The notes under the pieces were generated by a model. The model did no database searches, had not been told where the DNA came from, and was given only the letters and a program-made list of their open reading frames with translations. Of a DNA stretch of 64,000 nucleotides, positions 41,531 to 50,395 are shown one piece after another (the stretch's first letter is position 1; each line of letters begins with the position of its first letter). The stretch lies in assembly GCA_903906365.1 (NCBI GenBank), contig CAIVKC010000057.1, positions 124,001 to 188,000 of the forward strand, in the 5' to 3' direction. A program made the position numbers and the translations under genes. The DNA is from an uncultured Bacteroidota bacterium. Its GTDB lineage: Bacteria > Bacteroidota > Bacteroidia > Chitinophagales > Chitinophagaceae.

Positions 41531-42079
41531 TTAGGGTTGTTTAACAGGAAGAACATAACCATATTCAGCCATTCGTTTGCCCATGTCTTCATAGGCCAAG
41601 GGATCCTCGGGCGTCCAACTGGCCAGGCCATCCACATAGCGGTTGAACATGCAAAAAGCAGCTGCAATCAGCACCGTATCATGGATTTCCCGGTCACTGG
41701 CACCCTGGTCCCTGGCGGCTGCTATATCCTCTGGCTTCACCTCCAGTCCCAGTACCTGAACCTTGCCTGCGATATGAAGGAGGCTTTTCAATTTGTCTGT
41801 TATGAAGGCCTGACCGGCGTCCCGCAATACCTCATTGACCAAGGATGCCCGGTCACCATAGAGGCATCTGGAGGCTGCCGCATGACTGTTCATGCAAAAA
41901 ATGCAGTGATTGCGGGAGGAAACATAAGCCGCAATCAGTTCTCTTTCGGCGGCAGGGATCGGGGATTCTCCCCGTAAAAGGACCTGCGCCAGTTCGTAGA
42001 GCGGTTTACCGGTTTCGGGCCGGAACATGACCAGGGATCTTATACCGGGAATACCTTCGGGAACCTGAATATGAGCCAT
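41531..42079 (-). CDS. AhpD/CMD-like protein, paralog 3
   Basis: Internal ATG at 42079 (MAHIQVPEGIPGIRSL); 'AERELIAAYVSSRNHCIFCMNSHAAAS', 'EIHDTVLIAAAFCMFNRYVDGLA'. Confidence 0.88.
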   Translation of the reverse strand: MAHIQVPEGIPGIRSLVMFRPETGKPLYELAQVLLRGESPIPAAERELIAAYVSSRNHCIFCMNSHAAASRCLYGDRASLVNEVLRDAGQAFITDKLKSLLHIAGKVQVLGLEVKPEDIAAARDQGASDREIHDTVLIAAAFCMFNRYVDGLASWTPEDPLAYEDMGKRMAEYGYVLPVKQP

Positions 42080-42095
42080 CGTATTAATTGTTTTT

Positions 42096-43382
42096 TTAAG
42101 TATTTGCCATCGGGACCTCTTCCGACAACCGGGTCCGCCAGGTCGCCGCCAGCCCGATGAGGAAAACAAAGGAGAAAATAAAAATGGCGTGGCCATAACC
42201 GCCCAGCCAAAAGACCAGCGCACCAATAAAGAAAACCACCGTGCCCGTAAAGAGCCGTCCGACATTGAAACAAAACCCGGTGGCAGCGGCCTTCACTTCG
42301 GTTGGGAAAAGTAGGGGTATATACAGGGCCAGGGCCCCCTGTGAAATCCCAAAGAAAAAGGCAAGGATGGCCAGTTCAATATAAACGGGCATTTTCAAAC
42401 TGACACTCAGCCTGAATATGGTAAAGCTCAGCAGGAAACAAACCGAAAAACAAAGCATCATGGTCCTTTTCAAACCGATGGCATTGACAATCCAGCCTGA
42501 AAAAAAACTGCCGCCCAGTCCACCCAAGGCCAAAATCATGAGGGTTAGTCCGCGCGACTGCTGCGCTCCGGAAGGAACTGCCAGTCCCTGGGCCCAGGTG
42601 GGCGCCCAGGAAAAGATAGCCCACAGCCCTATGAGCATGGAGCCGAATATGAGTGATCCATCGAACAGGTCCCTGCGGTAAACAGAATCAAAAAGGCTGC
42701 TTCGATCCCGTTGTTCATATTGAAGGCGCATCCCGGCTTTTTTCCATTCGGCCGGCTCACTAAGTGTAAATAAAGCAACCAGGGACAGTACGAGTGGTAC
42801 CACTCCCAGCAGAAATGCCTTGTGCCAGTCACTGACCAGGTTATTGACCGCTCCCGCCACAAAGAAACCCAGCGGAATCGCTACGGAGAGCATACCCAGG
42901 GCCACCGCACGTTTCTTAGCCGGATAGTATTCTGTTACCAGAATGGTAGTAGTTACCAGTACCCCGCCAATGCCAAAACCGGCCATGAAACGGAAGATAC
43001 TTACCAGCATCCAGGAGGGAGACCAGGCTGTCATCAATGTAAAGAGGGCGTAAGTGGCCGTGGACAGGACCACAGACCTGGCGCGGCCTGCCCTGTCCCC
43101 AATGAAACCCCAGGTCATTCCGCCAAACATCCATCCCAAAATAAACAGGGCATTGATGGCTGCGCCCACGGCATTCAATTTTTCCTCACCCGCCGTCCCC
43201 AGCAGATCACGGGCCACAACGGGCAGGTATACGCTCATGAGCATGGAAGATACCCCTCCAAACAGGGTGCTGATAAAGCAGACCAGAAAAATCCACCAGC
43301 GTTTGGATTGGGCCCCGGATAGGTCAACGGGTAGGCTGGCCCTGTGCAGGGGCTGATCAGTCAGGATGGTGCTAGGCTTCAT
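42096..43382 (-). CDS. Major facilitator superfamily transporter
   Basis: ATG at 43382 (MKPSTILTDQPLHR); 'FGGMTWGFIGDRAGRARSVVLSTATYALFTLMTA', 'FMAGFGIGGVLVTTTILVTEYYPAKKRAVALGML', 12-TM-like hydrophobicity. Confidence 0.92.
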   Translation of the reverse strand: MKPSTILTDQPLHRASLPVDLSGAQSKRWWIFLVCFISTLFGGVSSMLMSVYLPVVARDLLGTAGEEKLNAVGAAINALFILGWMFGGMTWGFIGDRAGRARSVVLSTATYALFTLMTAWSPSWMLVSIFRFMAGFGIGGVLVTTTILVTEYYPAKKRAVALGMLSVAIPLGFFVAGAVNNLVSDWHKAFLLGVVPLVLSLVALFTLSEPAEWKKAGMRLQYEQRDRSSLFDSVYRRDLFDGSLIFGSMLIGLWAIFSWAPTWAQGLAVPSGAQQSRGLTLMILALGGLGGSFFSGWIVNAIGLKRTMMLCFSVCFLLSFTIFRLSVSLKMPVYIELAILAFFFGISQGALALYIPLLFPTEVKAAATGFCFNVGRLFTGTVVFFIGALVFWLGGYGHAIFIFSFVFLIGLAATWRTRLSEEVPMANT

Positions 43383-43953
43383 GAATATCCGGTTTTTCTT
43401 TGAGGTGATCATATCCATGGGGCAGTCGCTGGTACCCATGATTGCGCAGCCGCTCTCCCAGTCCCTGGTAGAATGCCTTATTTTCCGGTGTTACCGTGGC
43501 CAGCCCGTCTACGTAGCGGTTATACATACAAAAAAGTGCAGCGATCAGCACCGTGTCATGAATTTCCACATCTGAGGCTCCGGCTAACCTGGCAGTGAGG
43601 ATATGGGCAGGTTGAACCTTTTTACCGCTTTCCTGCACCTGTGCAGCGATGTGAAGCAGGGCCTTAAGTTTGTCGGTCACCGGGGCACTGTCAATATCAC
43701 GTTTAACCTTTTCAGCGGTTAGGTCCTCTCCCATCAGCGCGCCAGCGGCGGCTGTGTGTGCGGCCGTACAAAAACGGCACTGGTTGCGGGAGGACACAAC
43801 GGTGGCGATGAGTTCCCGCTCTGCTTCGGAAAGACTGGAAGGGCCCCTTAACAGTATCTGGGTCAAGGCACGAATGGGAGCGGCGGTATCCTGCCGGTAT
43901 TCCAATAGCCCGGTTATACCAGGCAAATGGTCTTCAAGCGGTATGTATGGCAT
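43372..43953 (-). CDS. AhpD/CMD-like protein, paralog 4
   Basis: ATG at 43953 (MPYIPLEDHLPGITGL); 'AERELIATVVSSRNQCRFCTAAHTAAA', 'EIHDTVLIAALFCMYNRYVDGLA'. Stop overlaps the MFS start by about 11 nt. Confidence 0.88.
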   Translation of the reverse strand: MPYIPLEDHLPGITGLLEYRQDTAAPIRALTQILLRGPSSLSEAERELIATVVSSRNQCRFCTAAHTAAAGALMGEDLTAEKVKRDIDSAPVTDKLKALLHIAAQVQESGKKVQPAHILTARLAGASDVEIHDTVLIAALFCMYNRYVDGLATVTPENKAFYQGLGERLRNHGYQRLPHGYDHLKEKPDIHEA

Positions 43954-44076
43954 GTTGTGTTCAATGATGGATGGCAGGGCGGATATACGATGGACCGCTG
44001 ACAGGCCGCATGTATTTCCGCCCCTCAAATAAAATGCAGGGCTGGTTTACCCGCCGCTGGGGCAGGTAAGCGTAGT

Positions 44077-44640
44077 TCAGGAAATCGTTTCGGGGGGTTG
44101 GTTTGGTGCAGTACTATATACCGAAGGATAATTATCCGGCTGGAAATAAAAGGCGGAAACCAGCATCCTTTCGGGCCTTGCAAGCCGGAGGTCTTCTCCC
44201 GGCGCACATACATCGAGGATATTTTTAGCGGAAGTTATGCCATGGGAGCCGGCTTTTTTGCCCTGATCGGAGTGCTGCAGGTCGCTGACCAGTTTGAAAA
44301 AATCATCCCGGGCATTCTGTAAGCGGATGGCATTGCGGTTGGGTATACACATCAATTCAACGGTATCGTTGAATATGCGCCGTTTAACATACTTGTAAGG
44401 AACCCCTTTGATTTCGACTTCACCATCGACGCGCTCAAATGATTTTGAATTGGTGTAATAGGACAGATGGCCGGAGGGGATTTTCACACTAACCAGGTCC
44501 GCTTCCTCAAATGAATTGAGATCAAGTTGTGCTTCCAGACTGACATTGGACTGGTTTTGCAGCCAGGCGGCATAAAACCGGTATCCAACCCAGTTGAACA
44601 GGAGTATGGCCAGCAGCAGTATGGAGGCAACCTTTTTCAA
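44077..44640 (-). CDS. Hypothetical single-TM exported protein
   Basis: 'MKKVASILLLAILLFNWVGYRFYAAWLQNQSNVSLEAQLDLNSFEEADLVSVKIP' signal/TM plus coding-like composition. Confidence 0.65.
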   Translation of the reverse strand: MKKVASILLLAILLFNWVGYRFYAAWLQNQSNVSLEAQLDLNSFEEADLVSVKIPSGHLSYYTNSKSFERVDGEVEIKGVPYKYVKRRIFNDTVELMCIPNRNAIRLQNARDDFFKLVSDLQHSDQGKKAGSHGITSAKNILDVCAPGEDLRLARPERMLVSAFYFQPDNYPSVYSTAPNQPPETIS

Positions 44641-44915
44641 GACAGAACAAATTAGGGAATATTTTTTATTATGAAATCATATTTTTTTAAACAAGCTTTA
44701 TTTCCGGCATTCATAAATTGACCTGATAACCCGATCAGCCAAACTGGGTGTTCCTTTCTTTTGACAACTAACAAGGTAAAAAACCAAAGCGCCTGATTAT
44801 CAATTATCCCCCGGTATGATTCATTGCTTTACGGGAGCCATGCAGATTTACGACCTGCCCACATACCGGTTACTGTATAAACTGGGGACATTACAGTCTG
44901 TGCATGTCAGGACGT

Positions 44916-45671
44916 TTAAGGGCCTGTTACCGCAACGGTGAAACTGCAGGCAGAAGCATTGCCTCGCAGGGTGAATACATAGCTGCCTGCGGCCGCCGGT
45001 GTGCCTTTGGCATATAAGACCATCATCTGCAAGCCCTTATTGAAAAACTGCCCGGCAGCCGAAAAGCCAAATCCGTCGGAGCTGTTGGTGGATAGTGTGT
45101 ACTTGCCAGGAACCGATACATTGACCAAAAGAATGACCTGGTTGGATGAATCCAGTGGCATCCCTTTGAGGTAATTACCCGCTAGTACCGGATTGGTGCA
45201 GCTGCCCGGCGCACCCTGAACCGTGTAAACGGCAGGAGGGATCACGTAGATGCCTACCGGCACGAAAGCCTGACAGATGCTGCTGTCAAAAAAGATATTG
45301 AAGGTATTGGTCCCGGGAGACAGCGGAATCCCCTGGGCTATCAGACGCAGGCTTACCGATCCGGTATGGGTCAGATTGCCGCTGGCACTGAACCAATACC
45401 CGTTGACTGTATCGGTGGTAATAAGGTATTTGCCGGGATGGTTGATCCTCACATCCAGTTGCAGGTAATCGGAATCAGCCAGGGGTATGCCGGCAAGGTA
45501 GGTTCCGACCACAGTGATAGGCAGACAATTGCCCGCATTATCTTTATTCAGCGTACCGGTGGATACGGCTTCAAGATTTGTCTTTATTTCATTGCTGTAT
45601 TCCGGATGACAGGAACAAAGCAAAAGAAGGGAAAAAAAACACCCTAGGGAACCGGAAAAAACATGATTCAT
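44916..45671 (-). CDS. Hypothetical lipoprotein with two tandem Cys-bounded Ig-like repeats
   Basis: Lipobox 'FSLLLLCSC'; repeats 'CLPITVVGTYLAGIPL...NIFFDSSIC' and 'CTNPVLAGNYLKGMPL...TLRGNASAC'. Confidence 0.65.
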   Translation of the reverse strand: MNHVFSGSLGCFFSLLLLCSCHPEYSNEIKTNLEAVSTGTLNKDNAGNCLPITVVGTYLAGIPLADSDYLQLDVRINHPGKYLITTDTVNGYWFSASGNLTHTGSVSLRLIAQGIPLSPGTNTFNIFFDSSICQAFVPVGIYVIPPAVYTVQGAPGSCTNPVLAGNYLKGMPLDSSNQVILLVNVSVPGKYTLSTNSSDGFGFSAAGQFFNKGLQMMVLYAKGTPAAAGSYVFTLRGNASACSFTVAVTGP

Positions 45672-45956
45672 ACCACTCCATCCATTTGTGTAAAAATACT
45701 TTTTTTATCCAGCCGACGGCCAGTGTCATGGCACGGCCGCAAGGAGACGGTCACTTATTCAAGGGGGGTGTTTTAATCACTGTCTGATAATTAAGCGGTT
45801 AGAACTGAAGCTCTAAAAAAAAATCTTATACTCATAATATAAACATCTGATTCATTTATGCTTATTGGCTTAATTCATATCCATGGGGGGCCTGAAGGAC
45901 CATACTGTGGTGCCTAACGGGAAGAATCTTATTATATTTAAAGGAGTAAAACTACC

Positions 45957-46406
45957 ATGATGGAGACTTTCAAACCACGGGGCCCAGGGATCTGGTGCCT
46001 TTTTACCGGACTGTTATGGATGGCCTGCCAAAGCAGGGGGCATGACCCCAGGGGGGTAAGGGCTGCCATGGAGGAATATGACAGGCTAATACTGCATATG
46101 AATGTGGACTCCATTGCCATGCTCTATGCACCAGAGGGTGAACTGGGAGATATAGCCCGTGGACGGGATTCCATCCGTCATTTTCTTGCCCGTTTCCGCA
46201 ATATCCGGGTGCTTAGCCAGGCCTCCGGGTCCGATACCGTGCTGATCGGCGGCGATACGGCCTGGCAACTGGGCACTTACCACCAGCGGGATATCCTTCC
46301 TTCCGGGGACAGTGTATCGGTGCACGGCACTTTTAAGGCCCGCTGGGTGTGGATCTACCCGGGAGGATGGCATATTCGACGCATGGATACCAAGCCCATT
46401 CCCTGA
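45957..46406 (+). CDS. SnoaL/NTF2-like (DUF4440-type) exported protein
   Basis: 'MEEYDRLILHMNVDSIAMLYAPEGELGDIARGRDSIRHFL...GTFKARWVWIYPGGWHIRRMDTKP'. Confidence 0.65.
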   Translation: MMETFKPRGPGIWCLFTGLLWMACQSRGHDPRGVRAAMEEYDRLILHMNVDSIAMLYAPEGELGDIARGRDSIRHFLARFRNIRVLSQASGSDTVLIGGDTAWQLGTYHQRDILPSGDSVSVHGTFKARWVWIYPGGWHIRRMDTKPIP

Positions 46407-46435
46407 AGCCGGGAGACACCGGAAAGTCCCGCTGA

Positions 46436-46981
46436 TTACAATCTCATCCTCATCTCCAGGACATGGGCACTAAAGCCTGCTTTCTCATAGGCTTTCCTGG
46501 CCGGCTCGTTTTGCTGGTATACTTCGAGTCTCAGCTCATAAATCTCCTGGGAAACAGCCCATTCTTTGAGCCCATTCAGGATGGCGCGGTTTACCCCCAG
46601 CCCCCGGTAAGCCGGCTCAACGTACATAAATCCCAGATAGGCATACCTGTCAAGTTTGAGGTAGGGTTTGGCAGTTTCAATGCGCGCAAAGCCCGAGCCG
46701 ATCACCTGGTTTCCCAATTGGGCCACTAATACTTTGGTCAACGGGGATAGCAGCAGACTGCCCAGGTCATAGTAATGAATGGTACCTTCTCTCAGGGTAC
46801 TGTCAAATGGTCTTTCTGCGGCTACAATACCCTGCTCAAAACCCAGCAGGGTTTCCAGATCGCCCGGCACCGCAGTGCGGATCAGGAAGGGCTCTTTGTT
46901 TTCCATAATTAGTTTGTTTAAGTGGCTGAACTCCTGTGATCCTGATAAGTAAGTCAGCGATAACCAGGGACAGGAATACAA
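46436..46981 (-). CDS. GNAT family N-acetyltransferase
   Basis: 'AYLGFMYVEPAYRGLGVNRAILNGLKEWAVSQEIYELRLEVYQQNEPARKAYEKAGF'. Start may be internal (MENKEPFLIRTA). Confidence 0.9.
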   Translation of the reverse strand: MYSCPWLSLTYLSGSQEFSHLNKLIMENKEPFLIRTAVPGDLETLLGFEQGIVAAERPFDSTLREGTIHYYDLGSLLLSPLTKVLVAQLGNQVIGSGFARIETAKPYLKLDRYAYLGFMYVEPAYRGLGVNRAILNGLKEWAVSQEIYELRLEVYQQNEPARKAYEKAGFSAHVLEMRMRL

Positions 46982-46993
46982 ACAAATTCGCCA

Positions 46994-47827
46994 TTAAGGG
47001 CGTTTGGAATATTGTTCCAGCCGATCCCTTTCCTCCCTGGACAGGCTTTTCATTCCTTTGCGGTTTATCTTATCGAGGATTTTGTCTATTTCCAGTTGGC
47101 GCTTGTTTTTTTCCAGGTTGTATTTCTGGTCCAGGGTCAGGTTGTTATGGTGTTTTTTGAAAAAGAAATTGTCGATGAGTAAAAATTCCGGCCGGGTGAG
47201 GATGAGCCAGATAAAAACAATTGCCGGCACCAGGATAATGAGGATGGTTATATAATTATTTACCATGGCCGAGGGCTCCATGAGCAGGGCGATTAACATC
47301 CCAACCAGGGCTCCCCCCAGATGGGCCTCGTGACCTATATTGCTGTTGCGTGACTTAATACCATAGATGGAAAACAGGATATAGAGCAGTCCAAACAGCC
47401 ATCCGGGCAGGGAAATAGGAAGCAGAAAAAGACCGATACTCATTCCAGGATACAGGGCAATGGAAGCAAAAAGTACCCCGCCAATAGATCCGGAGGCGCC
47501 GACTGAACTATAATCGCCATGGTAGCGATGAATAAACAGGGACAAAAGTCCGCCCCCCACTAGGGCGCCAAAGTATATGAGCAAAAACTCAAGGGGGCCC
47601 AGGCGGCTGACAACCATTCCCCCCAGGCTGAACAGTACCATCATGTTGAAAATCAGGTGGAGCCAGTTGATATGCAGGAACCCCGTAGTGACCAGTCGCC
47701 TGTATTCTCTGTTTAGCAGGATCTTATCTACCTGGAACTTGTATCTGTCGTAAAACACCTGGTTGCTAAAGCCCTTGTAGGAAAAAACAAGGGTAATCAG
47801 GATCAGTAGCGGTACAATGATTTGCAT
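46994..47827 (-). CDS. Rhomboid family intramembrane serine protease
   Basis: 'FLHINWLHLIFNMMVLFSLG', catalytic 'GASGSIGGVLF', 'IGHEAHLGGALVGMLIAL'. Confidence 0.92.
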   Translation of the reverse strand: MQIIVPLLILITLVFSYKGFSNQVFYDRYKFQVDKILLNREYRRLVTTGFLHINWLHLIFNMMVLFSLGGMVVSRLGPLEFLLIYFGALVGGGLLSLFIHRYHGDYSSVGASGSIGGVLFASIALYPGMSIGLFLLPISLPGWLFGLLYILFSIYGIKSRNSNIGHEAHLGGALVGMLIALLMEPSAMVNNYITILIILVPAIVFIWLILTRPEFLLIDNFFFKKHHNNLTLDQKYNLEKNKRQLEIDKILDKINRKGMKSLSREERDRLEQYSKRP

Positions 47828-49306
47828 GGTTATTTTAAAAAATGGTGCACTAAAATTAAGGAATCCGCGACAACATCACCTGTCCTCAGTCGAATTTACC
47901 CCGATAGGCTAATAGGTTGTTCAGGGATATTTCTCCGGTTGAAAAATTGGCTTATAGGGATTGTCCAATTGAACGACACTCATCCGATGGCAATACCTTG
48001 GGATATAAGCAAATCTAAAGGGAGTGCTTTTATCCCACAACCCAACAAGCATGGTAAACAAAAAGAGACAGGGCAATACCAGGAAGGCGCGGCCCAGGGA
48101 TTAAGCAGTAAACAAATGGCGGGCAAGTATATATCAGCGAAAGTTCAATTATAAAACATCGTGCCAGTTTGCCCCGCCCTACTAATGCCCATGACCCTCG
48201 CGGAGATGAATTCATTTGGATTGCGCAACTATGTTTATTGAAACCATCTACAGCGCGCTCAATGAGGTATTTGGAGCGTATTTCGGGCTGAACTGCAGGC
48301 AATAGATCGGAGGATTTTGAAATGGCAATAACCTTGCCTCTCCAGGGACGGCTTATGGCATTTGCCATGCAATTAATCCGGAGGAATTATTCTTTTTCAT
48401 CAGCCAAAATGGACAGGGGGCATTGCAGCGTGCTGGGTATATCCATCGCATCGCCCCCTACTCCATTCACAAGGGTTATTCCCATAACCGGTGAAATGGG
48501 GGATCGGCCTGCCTATAAGTGCCTCATATATATTTTTTTAGTTCATTCTATGAAGCAGTTGCAACCATATCTATGGCCATTTCTGGACTGCTTCCTTGAA
48601 AAGGTTCACCAGGAGCAACCCCAGTACCCAATGTGGGTTTGGCTGGCTACCCGGGCCAACCCGCTTTAACCTCCGGCCATGGAAGAGGCTGTAAGCAAGT
48701 CTCTGTTAGGGTTTTTCCATTTCGCCAATGCTTTTTGCTATCCCATTTGTAGCCAATGAATTGCCAGCCAATAAACCGGCGCCTTATTTCCATTTTGCTA
48801 CACTGGGTTTAACCAGCAAGGATGCAGGTCCTTTGACCCTATAGACTTTACAGGGGTCAGAACATTTATTCAGCAGCTCACTAACCGGGCAAGTCAGTCG
48901 ATATCAGTTTGCGGATGACAACCCCATGTTTGCTTTTGCCAAGCTATCCCAAACTGCCGATCAAAAGCAGGCCCGGTAAGGAAAACAACCCGGTTTTTTC
49001 ATAGCTGTATATTTCCATTTCCAGTTATTTTCTCCATAGTCCGTTTGCGGTTATTGCCATATTAATTGGTTGATAATAATTACATCTAAATAGAAGGCAA
49101 AGGCATTACAAGCAACAATATTTGATATCCTTTTTTATTAATTAATTAAAGGGATTATGGGCAGCTGTTGCATTCCGATGAAATCCATGCCATTTGACTC
49201 TACTGTTTCCTGCTCAAAAGATATCGGAGGGATGCCGGCTTAGGTGAATCAAAGAGGGCAGAAAAATGAGGGCCTGCCGATTGACCGGGTTATACATCCT
49301 GGTGGC

Positions 49307-49936
49307 TTATTTGGGGCGGCCCGCAAGGGAAGGCGACCGCCGGTCTACATAAACCAGGAACCCAGGGCTGTGCTCAATGACCCGGTGCAGGTTATCGATC
49401 TGAAAGAGCATATTGCGCGAAGAAGAATCCCGCAGTTTCACCTTTCTTATGGCAAGGCTCCTTGCACAGACCATTTGATCGATGCCTGCACTGGCCAGCT
49501 TGATCAGGCTGTCCTGAATGGAATAAGACCCATTGTAAAAACGCCTTTCGGGGTTCCTTGTGTTACAGAACTGGTAGGAGCCATCCTGGCGAAATGCAAA
49601 CCAGGCCCCCGTATACTGGCCGTCATAACCCGCCTGTAGCAGCAGGGGGGACCGGTAGATATGGTTTAGACAATGATGGGTCACCGTGACCAGCAGCAAC
49701 AGCCCTACACCAGCCAGGCCGGGTAACAGGGACTTCAGGGAACGGGACCGCCGGAAGCGGGCTACTCCCATTACCAGGGTCCAGAAGAGGGTGATCAAAA
49801 AAATCGTTCCCAACAGGAACAGCAGGATCAGTGACCATACAAAAATGTCATCCCGGTATTTTAGATAGGCATAGTTAAATAAGAGTCCGGTCAATATTAC
49901 CGGGAGCCAACCAAGAAATGAGCGCCATTTTTCCAT
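49307..49936 (-). CDS. Hypothetical membrane protein
   Basis: Three hydrophobic segments near the N-terminus, then a soluble domain 'GQYTGAWFAFRQDGSYQFCNT..FYNGSYSIQDSLIKL'. Confidence 0.6.
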   Translation of the reverse strand: MEKWRSFLGWLPVILTGLLFNYAYLKYRDDIFVWSLILLFLLGTIFLITLFWTLVMGVARFRRSRSLKSLLPGLAGVGLLLLVTVTHHCLNHIYRSPLLLQAGYDGQYTGAWFAFRQDGSYQFCNTRNPERRFYNGSYSIQDSLIKLASAGIDQMVCARSLAIRKVKLRDSSSRNMLFQIDNLHRVIEHSPGFLVYVDRRSPSLAGRPK

Positions 49937-50395
49937 GCGTGAATTTGATGAAGACAGGTTAACATTCAGCTTGTAAATTTCGCCATTTCCTGGCCACGGT
50001 ATATTATGAAATGATTATGTTAGCACCCATTCATAACCCGGTCCGGGCGGATGCAATATTGATTATAATATTACCTGGCCCCTATCAAAGACCCTTCCCT
50101 GGCTGAGAGGAAGCCTGATTGAAATAAAAACTCAGGGAACAGGGAAATGCCCAATTCCCCCCTAGCCCATCTAATGTATAACGCTAAGACAGCTGCAAGC
50201 GCTTGTATAGCCCTTTTGGACCCCCCATCCCCTAAAAAACCCTTGCCCCCGCTTCTTCGTCCGGGGACATCCAGCATTACTATTTAACAAAGACATAAAT
50301 CCTTAGATTCATATTTGTTATCTTTAACAGACAAAGCTGGTTTCCCTTCCAGGACCAGGATAATTCCCAGCTTCAAACAAATATCCACGCCGCCA

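Noticed and set aside
47822-48154. 110-aa ORF overlapping the rhomboid start
   Set aside because: No domain, overlaps a solid CDS start and the promoter region.
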